From Trifolium pratense (Eukaryota; Streptophyta; Magnoliopsida; Fabales; Fabaceae): a stretch of DNA of 64,000 nucleotides. Numbering within the stretch: position 1 is the first letter of the stretch; every line of letters begins with the position of its first letter. A program made the position numbers and the translations under genes. Positions 55,781-64,000 of the stretch are shown in pieces. Below the pieces are notes generated by a model that was not told where the DNA came from, searched no databases, and saw only the letters and a list, made by a program, of their open reading frames with translations. The stretch spans positions 55,713,489 to 55,777,488 of the forward strand of contig NC_060065.1 of the NCBI RefSeq assembly GCF_020283565.1, in the 5' to 3' direction.

Positions 55781-56143
55781 TGTGTTAATTCAAAAAGTTA
55801 AACATTTTAATTTTTAATATGAGACTAGAATGTGTGGTAATTTTTACTTCTGCCCAAAAATTGAATCAGACTAGTACTTCTCAACATTGAAGTAGTCTTT
55901 TGTAGTCTTTTTTGTTAAGTGATAAATAATACTTAAAATGGAGATTGAAAATCCAAGTTGAAAAATTGAGTTAAAATTCTCTTAACATAACAGTTGAATA
56001 GGGGTGATTTACATGATTAATTTTGGAGAGAAAGTGATGAGAACAAACCATGATTTGTGTAAACATGAACCATAAAATACTAATTAAAAAATCAATTAGA
56101 TCAAACAAAACAATACAATATATATACATATATATAAATAATC

Positions 56144-56434
56144 TCACAAATAAGATACATGATGTAAGTGACCCAACTTTAAAGTTTCTTCAATTTCCTT
56201 CATGGATTGATGAATCCCTCTTTCTTGTGGGTTATTGACTAACATGGTCTCTGTAAAAAATGAAAAGCTACAATCTTGTTGCAACCAAGAAATTCCATGG
56301 TTGGTCCATGGAGAATCTAGGACTAAAAGAAAAACATACAAAATCACAAGAACTGAAATTGCAAGACATAGATATATTTGTTCTGTGAAATTTGTTTGAG
56401 TCATGGATATGTCTTGGAAGTTAGAAGCAAGCAA
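56144..56434 (-). CDS. Possible small single-pass membrane protein
   Basis: An open frame of 96 codons; the second Met (MTQTNFTEQ, about residue 11) is an equally good start. A clear hydrophobic helix IYLCLAISVLVILYVFLLVL lies near residues 20-40. A polar C-terminus follows, with QERGIHQSMKEIEETLKL predicted helical and the end GHLHHVSYL. The upstream DNA reads like a plant leader, with a TATA-like ACATATAG about 55-65 bases before the ATG and a pyrimidine-rich stretch. I recognise no family. It could be a genuine small plant gene or a chance frame. Confidence 0.35.
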   Translation of the reverse strand: MLASNFQDISMTQTNFTEQIYLCLAISVLVILYVFLLVLDSPWTNHGISWLQQDCSFSFFTETMLVNNPQERGIHQSMKEIEETLKLGHLHHVSYL

Positions 56435-57183
56435 AAGAGTTAGAAAGAAATTAATGATGTGATTGTGAGGTACTACTACAAGTCTTCAACTATATGTAGG
56501 GAATAAAGGAAAGAGAGATGTGAAGAAGCAACCTTTTTTTACTATACTAAATTACAAGAATAATAAAAATATTATGATTAAAGAGATTCTTTTATATTTT
56601 TTCTTATGTAAATTGGACATTCTTTAGGTACAACTGCAAAGATTAATAATTTGAATCTTGTGTGATTTAAATGGATGAAATTTTTTTTCTAAAAGTTTTA
56701 ACGCTGTTGTATCCTCAAACCAAAGATCGAGCATAGTATTTTAGTTAAACTAAAAGAGATCAACGTCAACTCATCTAACTATTTTTGGGTAAGGAATAAA
56801 TAATTTTTTTAAAAATTAAATATATTTAAAGATGGAGGTAGTATGAGCCCCACTTAATATTAATTGAGAAAAATGATAAAGTGGATGATGTATTGTTGAC
56901 TCTAGTTGACTACGTGCAGCTACTTGACCTCAACTTGCATAAGGCAAAAAAACAAATTCAAACATGTTGAGGTGATGCATGCAATGCAAGTAGCCATTAT
57001 TAGTGTAGTGTGTAGGTGCATGCATATGTTGCACAACTTGGCACTTGAGAAATACTAGAACAGTGCATGTTCTGTGGGAATTATGACCCACACTCTTCGA
57101 ATTCCACATGCCTTTGTAAATCCTTATATTCATGTATCTAAATACTCACTAGTATAAGGCTTATTTTATTAGATTAATAGATT

Positions 57184-57330
57184 TTATTTTTGTAAATAAA
57201 TCAAATTTTTATGCAATATAAAAATAAGGAATCTCCTAAATAGATACACACTCCAAATAATATAGAAAACTTTTATATAAAAAAAAAATAAAAGATTAAG
57301 ATTTAGTATCAAATTAAAGTTTGACCCATG
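57184..57330. mobile_element. Single arm of the inverted-repeat element found at 60538-61296
   Basis: AAATAAATCAAATTTTTATGC, AAAATAAGGAATCTCCTAAATAGATACACACTCC and ATCAAATTAAAGTTTGAC match the right arm of the larger element in order. Only one arm is present. It lies about 125 bases 5' of the F-box start codon. Confidence 0.7.
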
Positions 57331-57335
57331 TATAC

Positions 57336-57369
<34 letters not shown>

Positions 57370-57453
57370 GGGTATATGATAGATCCATTCACAAAACAAC
57401 TTTCATTCACCCCTAAACAGTAACAATCGCTCATCTATGGCAATCGCTCATCT

Positions 57454-58650
57454 ATGGCTGCACAATATTGTTGCAATCAACGGATGCGGATGCTCCAACC
57501 CACCACCACCAATACTATATTGCCAGATGAGATCATCGACGATATCCTCGTGAGGCTTCCGGTAAGGTCTCTCCTTCGATTTAAGTCTGTGTGTAAATCA
57601 TGGAAAACCCTAATCAACGATCCCAAATTCGCAAACACTCATCTTCGATTCTCCACCGCCGCGGAAGATACAAGCACCGCCAACAAACAATTGATCTTTT
57701 ATACTAACATGGAACCCTACGTGATCTTAACTTACAATCTGAAACAATTATTTGAAAACCCATCAACAAGTGCTGAACTTGTTATCTCCAGCTTCTTAAA
57801 TATGAACAACAAGTATGTTAAAGTAGGTTCATGCAATGGGTTGTTGTGTCTACTTGATCGCTCTCAACGTCGTCTCAAATTGTTGAACCCTTCTACCGGG
57901 GTCAAATCCAAAAAATCTCCACAAGTTTTTCCGTTGTTTAATTGGAAGGTGAGGCATATTGGCTTCGGATATGATCAAATTAATGACAAGTACAAGTTCC
58001 TTGTTGTTTTGAGTGATTTCGACACAGGGGAATCTTTAACCAAAATTTATACCTTTGGTGAAGATTCTAGCAAAACTATTCAGAATTTGCCTTGTAATTT
58101 GGGCACTTCCTTAGGGGAATATGTGAGTGGCACTCTGAATTGGATCGTTCATAAAAATGGTGGTGGTGATATTGGTATTTATCAAAGTTCGATTCTTTCC
58201 TTTGATTTGAACAAGGAGACTCATAGGGAAATTTTACTGCCTCCAAAAGATGGTGGGCTTGGTGGCAAAATGCACATAATTAGTAAGCTGTGTGTTTTTG
58301 GTAATAGTCTTTGTACTATTGTCTTTGAAAAATCGGATTGGGTTGTGTGGTTGATGAAACAGGTTGGATCAGTTGTTGAGTCGTGGACTAAATTGAAGAT
58401 CATCCCCTATGAAAAGTTTATGTCGAGTTCTCTACCTTCTAATAGTGTTGAGCCCTTGTTCATTTCGGAAAATGGTGTTGTTCTTCTAAGGAACATACGG
58501 TCTTCCAAATTTGTTCTATATAACTTAAATACTAGTGAGTTGGTTTATCCCTCTTTAAGTTGTGAACAGATACCTTATTTCCGTTTCTACAAAAAAAATC
58601 TACTTTATCTCCATATTCAACTTGAAAGTTTGGTATCTCCGCGATGGTAA
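57454..58650 (+). CDS. F-box protein with F-box-associated (FBA type 1) domain
   Basis: An intact intronless frame of 398 aa. The F-box lies at about residues 22-64 (LPDEIIDDILVRLPVRSLLRFKSVCKSW...). The C-terminal part fits the F-box-associated interaction domain of the CPR30/At3g23880 group: CNGLLCLLD and LLNPSTG, then IGFGYDQINDKYKFLVV, YVSGTLNWIV and ISENGVVLL. Such proteins bind SKP1 through the F-box in SCF ubiquitin ligases and recruit targets through the FBA part. The family is very large and fast-evolving in legumes, so the target is unknown. The start is the ATG giving MAAQYCCNQ; an ATG 17 bases upstream is out of frame and could act as a short upstream ORF. A transposon arm sits in the proximal promoter. 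Confidence 0.92.
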   Translation: MAAQYCCNQRMRMLQPTTTNTILPDEIIDDILVRLPVRSLLRFKSVCKSWKTLINDPKFANTHLRFSTAAEDTSTANKQLIFYTNMEPYVILTYNLKQLFENPSTSAELVISSFLNMNNKYVKVGSCNGLLCLLDRSQRRLKLLNPSTGVKSKKSPQVFPLFNWKVRHIGFGYDQINDKYKFLVVLSDFDTGESLTKIYTFGEDSSKTIQNLPCNLGTSLGEYVSGTLNWIVHKNGGGDIGIYQSSILSFDLNKETHREILLPPKDGGLGGKMHIISKLCVFGNSLCTIVFEKSDWVVWLMKQVGSVVESWTKLKIIPYEKFMSSSLPSNSVEPLFISENGVVLLRNIRSSKFVLYNLNTSELVYPSLSCEQIPYFRFYKKNLLYLHIQLESLVSPRW

Positions 58651-60170
58651 ACTACAACATTTGAGGAATCTTCCAAATTTTACTTTTGCATTTATCTTTT
58701 GCTTCATATATTTATTATGTACGTGCTATATTCAAGCAACACACATATATATATTTATTTTAAGTTTATCTCTTGTTATTTATCAATGATATTGATGGTT
58801 GGTATGTTTGGATCACCAAGTTTAGTGTTAATCACCACAGAACCAACTGACGATTGATATGTTTGGATATTCTTTGATTTACTTCCTAGTTGGTCTTTTC
58901 TTTCTCTAATCACTTTCATATTTAAACATGCAATTTTTATATTTTTGAAAAGGTTAAATATGTTTTGATCTTTATAAATATTTTATTTGTTTTTAGTAAT
59001 GTAACTTTGTTGTAATTATCATAGACATTATCAAGGGTAGTAGAAAATAGATTTTAGTAAAATTTCTTGCTTTCATTACATTGGGTTGAAAAATACGTTG
59101 CCATCAAATCTCAGTATCGTTGAATATGATAACAATTGCATTAGGATATAAAATATGAAAAATGTTAAACAGTGATTTGGGAAATAGTTAATTAAAGAAA
59201 TAAAAACAATAATATAATCTTGAAAGTAGTGTATTTAATGTCTTTTAAATTTTTTTAAAAAAAATTATATTTAAAACTTTTGCTATTAATTTCATATTTT
59301 TCTTTCTTAATTATTGTCCCAGAGGGACAGTTTAACATGACCTATAAAATATTTGTCGCTCCAGTAAAGATTAAGTAGTCAGTTTAATCCCTAAATATCA
59401 CTCTCTTACCAATTTAGTCCATAAACTATTAATGGTGCATTTGATCTGCTAAAAAATAAAAGACTGGACATGACAATTTCTGATGTACTATGTTTGATTT
59501 GAAAACTATTCATGGTACGGGACAAATGGGGGGCCAAGGAATATCACACTAAACTTTAGATTCGATTCACCCCCGCCATTTTTATGTAAACCGGATGCAA
59601 ATATGTTAACCGAAAAATTATCTTCTAGAATCGAAATACTTTGAAAACCTTAATATGAATTGAACATTCATATAAAACATATCGATCAATGATAATTTAC
59701 GCATATGGACTAATCTTTGTCCCCATTAGCATGACCAGCTCTAATGTTACTAATTGACCATTCCTAAATATTTGTTTCCTTAAAATTTATTTGATGTTAT
59801 GATATTTGGTGGATTATTACTATTAGATTTTTTTTTGACGCAATTACTAGTAGATGTTGTTTTTTGAAAGTAATTACTAGTAGATGTTAAAATCATATAT
59901 TTCATAAAAAATTAATATTAAAATCTTATAATTAATTTTAAATTTTAATATATATAGTTAGTAGTTTTTTTTTTGAAGGGATATAATTAGTAGCTTAGTA
60001 GTGGAAGGGGATTCTCTCATGTGACATTTTTGTCATGTGGAATCTCATCCACTCATCTTTTTTCACAATAAGTATTTTTAATTATTAAAATGGTAATAGA
60101 GGGTTGAGATGGAAACTGGAGAGAATCCAGTTAAATCTCCACCAGAGACAATCCATTCCTGCTTAGTAGT
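58651..60170. other. Downstream flank of the F-box gene
   Basis: Contains the F-box 3' UTR and AT-rich intergenic DNA. No gene, RNA or clear mobile element seen. Confidence 0.4.
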
Positions 60171-60212
60171 AGATGTTCCTATTTTTATGTATATATTCAT
60201 ATTTTTTTTTGT

Positions 60213-60460
60213 TTTTATCTTATAACCTTTTTTTGTTGAACATATCTATAATATATTTTATTCGTATTTTGAAGTATATAATCTTTTTATTATATTTATC
60301 TTATATCCTTTCTATATTTATTTTTTTTGTATCTTATAACCTTTTTTTGTTGAACATATCTATAATATATTTTATTCATATTTTTAAGCATATAATATTT
60401 TTATTATATTTATCTTATATCCTTTCTATATTTTTTTTTTGTATCTTATATTATATATAT
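60213..60460. repeat. Tandem duplication with period 114 bp
   Basis: The block TATAACCTTTTTTTGTTGAAC...CTTATATCCTTTCTATATTT occurs twice in tandem, first from about 60221 and again from 60335. The AT-rich frame through it is not a gene. Confidence 0.85.
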
Positions 60461-60537
60461 ATATATATATATAACCAAGCAACTGCTGGATAAGATCGAT
60501 CCTTTAGAAATTCAAATCTACTATATATATATATACG

Positions 60538-61296
60538 AGTTAGGATCCGTTGACACCAGATGTCAAACTTTAATTTGACACCAAATTTTAACCGTCTATT
60601 TTTTTTAATCAAAGGTTAATAAAAGTTTCCTATATTATTTGGAGTGTGTATCTATTTAGGAGATTCCTTATTTTTAGGTTGCATAAAAATTTGATTTATT
60701 TAGTAAAAAAAATAAATTGATTTATTGTTCTAAAAAAAATTGATTTGTTGTTCTAAAAAAAAATAATTGTTGTTATCCCCATCGTTACTATGCTCCTTGC
60801 GTTTTCATTCCCCTTTGGTTAACTGACAAAATCAATGTCAATTGCAAACTATGCTGGTAAATAACCGACTACCAACTCAATTTAATTAAAAGGGTTTTCT
60901 ATACTAAAACCACAAATTGAATTTTTACACTCATATATACCATGACTGATGATTCATATATGCATCTGCTTTCGATGATTTATAACCTATATGTGATTCC
61001 TAAACCCAATTCAGACACCGTGGGAATGAAAACGCAAAGGTAATGTTGGCGAGAATAACAACAAATAATAATAATAAAAAATCGGGCTTAGGCTCTCATG
61101 TTTAAAAAAAAAATCAATTTTTTTTGGTAGAACAATAAATCAAATTGTTATGCAACCTAAAAATAAGGAATATCCTAAATAGATATGCACATGAGTTAAT
61201 ATAGGAAACTATTATTAGCCTTTGATTAAAAAATATAGACGGTTGAGATTTGGTGTCAAATTAAAGTTTGACACCTGGTGTCAACGGATCCTAACT
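60538..61296. mobile_element. 759-bp inverted-repeat (foldback) element
   Basis: Ends AGTTAGGATCCGTTGACACC / TGTCAACGGATCCTAACT. Inside them TTTAATTTGACACCAAATTTT, GACGGTTGAGATTTGGTGTC and GGAGATTCCTTATTTTTAGG pair across the element, and the match continues to CTTGCGTTTTCATTCCC / GGGAATGAAAACGCAAAGG. Arms are roughly 270 bases with a loop of about 210. No transposase; no clear target duplication. Confidence 0.8.
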
Positions 61297-63730
61297 TTTA
61301 TAACATAATACAAATATAATGTGAATATGTCAACAAAGAAATGAACTTTAACATGAGGTTAATAAAATTTTTATTTATAATTTTCATGAGTCAACATTAA
61401 AATCATTAAAAAAATTAATTATATTAAAACGATATGATATTTTATAATTAATCGATTTATTTTTAGTAAAATTGCGGGTAACGAGTACGGGTATGGATAC
61501 CTAGGTACCCATTGGGTATGAGAACGCGTACAAAAGTTGTTATCCACACGGGTATGAAGATGAGTACGTGTATTTTTTCAAACTACGAGTATGAGAATAA
61601 GTACTATAATACCCTACTCATTGCCATCCTTAAAAATATCAATACACAAAAACGTGAATTAGAGACAATTTTCAAGTATCAATACACAAAGTTGGCAAAT
61701 TAATCAACCCAATGTTTTTATTTATTTTTAAATTTTATTTTAAAGTTATTGGATAAAAAAATTATAAAAAATTGTCTTAAAAATACAAGTCAAATTAATA
61801 CTTTGTTGAAGTAATAAATACCATTTTTCTATACAAAGTTGTTTCTTTTGATTCCTTAATCAAAGTGACACCCACTACTACGAGCGACATATCATGAGCA
61901 ATGGTTTGAGACATAACAATAGGTCTAGCTATTTCGGAGTTCTCACAACGAGCTGTTTGGTAAAAATAAGTCATAAGCTAGTTTATGTTGTTTACTAAAA
62001 AGGCACGATCTAATTAAATCAATGGTCGTGTATTGTACGAAAAAGATAAATCAATGGTCGTGGACAATGTTTTAAAAATCGGATTGAATTGATCGGTCGA
62101 ACTGAAAATCGTCACTGAATCCGGTCCGAACTAGCATTAATATTTTTTTTACACTAGCATTAAAAATTGATAGTCGGTAAAAACTACTAAAAAATCAGCT
62201 GAAATTGGATAAAACCAAAAAAAGATCGAACAACGGCGCCGGTATTAGAAAACCGTTTGGTAAAGAAAAAACCATTTACATATTTTTTTTTCTTTCCCAA
62301 AACACTTATATATCAGATCGAAGAGAATGAGAGTGATGTGAAAATGATAAAGCACAGGAGGAATGAAAACTGAAAAGGATAAATATATATTTTGACAATT
62401 TCTATTCAATTTTAATGAAATCAAATATTTACCTAATATATTTAGGATTTTTTACGCAAAAAATAGGAAAAATTGAAGAATAGTAATTAGTGATTTTTAT
62501 ATAAGGACTTTATTTATAATTTTTATGATTAATAAAATAAAAGGAAAGGAATCATAAAATAAAAGGAAAGAAATCAAACGGAAGGAGATTTAGCCAACTA
62601 GGGGAATGAATACGCTACAAAAAAAAAGAAAAAAAGAATTACTATTAGACATATTTTGCTACACTCAGTATGTTCATCTAGCATATTCAGAATCAAATTA
62701 TTTTTGCTTTTAATCATGTAATAAAATTGAAATAAAATAATTAGTATTACATGGATAAAAGTATTATAAAGGAATTAAATAACTAATATTACATTGATAT
62801 AAAGTATTTGAAGTGGATGAAATGGAAATAATAAATCATAACAAATTTATTTTGAACGCATTATAAAGAAAAATAATGAATTATGTACCCAAAAAAAAAT
62901 AAAAATAATGAATTTTTTTGGAATCCTTTAAAACTCTTCCAAATGCATATGTTTTTGTTAGTAATAAGTCTTTCCCTTTTACTTGCTTTTTCCTTTATCA
63001 TAAAAAAGTTACCCCATCTTTATCTCTATTATATAAAGAAAAAGAATTTACCCCCACTCTTTTCTTCTACCCAGACAGTGAAAACCAACAAAATAAGTAC
63101 AATTAATTAAGGTTTACCAATACACATGTAATTTACACAAATAATATAAGTGCTAACAAATTTAAATCACTTAAAGTAAATCAAATATTAGATAGGTTGA
63201 ACTCTAGAGTATTAAAATCATTTTTTCTGGGAACTAGAGGGTTAATACTAAAAAAAAAATTGTCACAAAATTCTTGACTTTTGCGTATAGACAAAACATA
63301 ATTGAAAGAGGAGAGAGTCTATCTTATACGGTCTACATGTTTCTATTTTATATAAAATCAAGTAAGAGACTTAAACCTCTTAAACAAATTATCACAAGTT
63401 TAATTCATGATTTATGTTTATATAGAAAATTCAACGGAAGAAAAAACCTACTTTATATTACTCACAATTTTTTTGACAGGGATTAATACGGTATAAACTT
63501 CGTAATTTTTTTAATATAATTATCCAAAAAATAAATAACACACAACATTATTATAATTTTTTTATGGATTAATAACACAAAACATTATTATATTATTATC
63601 ATTTTTTTGGTTAAATATATTATTATTATTCTATATATAGTCCAATACAACTTTTAAGTAGCTATTATCTAAATTGAAGTAGAGCTTAAAAATATCTAAT
63701 CTAATTTACTACAAAGTTAAAAAGGGAATC
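61297..63730. other. Intergenic AT-rich DNA
   Basis: No gene seen. A partial AGCTTATAGC-family fragment (GAGCTGTTTGGTAAAAATAAG) lies near 61953. Short open frames here are low-complexity and unsupported. Confidence 0.4.
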
Positions 63731-63957
63731 CCACGTTTTGTATTGCACTCAAAGCGCCAACCGGTATTAGCGCGAAACTACCATTTTTGAGATTATTGCT
63801 TTAATAAGATCCTCACACGAGTCACACTCATTTCATTTCCATTTCACCTTCACTCACTTTTTTGCAACGTGTGTAATTTCTTTCTACTTTTCTAGGGTTT
63901 CTCTCTCATTCTCTATAAGCTCACCACTTTTCACTTTTTTCAACTCTTACCTTATAA
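63731..63957 (+). promoter_or_regulatory. Possible promoter and 5' leader of a gene right of the window
   Basis: The stretch is C/T-rich with the telo-box-like TTCTAGGGTTTCTCTCTCATTCTC, a common 5' leader feature of plant housekeeping genes. No start codon or exon is visible before a Helitron-like end interrupts it. Inference only. Confidence 0.3.
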
Positions 63958-64000
63958 CTAGCAAAATACCCGTGCGTACGATCCGAAGGAAGGTAACATT

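Noticed and set aside
60173..60493. Ile/Leu-rich 106-codon frame as a membrane protein
   Set aside because: It spans an AT-rich tandem duplication and a TA run; composition alone explains the open frame.

Overview
This is a plant nuclear chromosome segment, AT-rich and full of introns. Gene sequences and repeat types suggest a temperate legume of the Medicago/Trifolium/Pisum group, but the species cannot be fixed from sequence alone. I read seven complete protein-coding genes, one gene cut by the left edge, one weaker small-gene candidate and one truncated gene copy. No rRNA, tRNA or CRISPR feature is supported.

Layout. (1) 580-781, minus: first coding exon of an FAD-dependent amine-oxidase-like oxidoreductase whose body lies left of the window. 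(2) 782-8879: repeat-rich intergenic DNA. (3) 8880-13410, minus: Gfo/Idh/MocA-type NAD(P) oxidoreductase, 11 exons, 362 aa, with an 18-nt micro-exon and a GC-AG intron. (4) 14324-14626: truncated copy of the 3' end of TOP6B. (5) 15230-18693, minus: U1 snRNP protein C, 204 aa, whose first intron holds a young TRIM retroelement. (6) 20805-26982, minus: TOP6B, DNA topoisomerase VI subunit B, 19 exons, 670 aa. (7) 28790-35248, minus: secreted GH1 beta-glucosidase, 13 exons, 511 aa. (8) 37840-38247, minus: small AT-hook protein. (9) 40-47 kb: nested MITEs and MULE foldbacks, plus two tandem Helitron-like copies. (10) 46977-53268, plus: RBR E3 ubiquitin ligase of the ARIADNE 7/8 type, 15 exons, 588 aa. 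(11) 54655-55780: LINE remnant. (12) 56144-56434, minus: possible small membrane protein gene. (13) 57454-58650, plus: intronless F-box protein. (14) 58651-64000: non-coding, with one large inverted-repeat element and a possible Helitron end at the right edge.

The genes are an ordinary plant mixture (splicing, endoreduplication, ubiquitination, glucoside hydrolysis) with no operon-like logic. All exon models were built by joining GT-AG (once GC-AG) boundaries that keep frame; each multi-exon CDS sums to a whole number of codons with a terminal stop. The most notable structure is in the mobile DNA: a TRIM with identical LTRs and an internal array of short hairpin repeats, paired Helitron-like elements with two alternative 5' ends, elements nested inside elements with intact target duplications, and a duplicated TOP6B tail on the far side of the U1-C gene. 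I did not find a convincing new multi-gene biological system.
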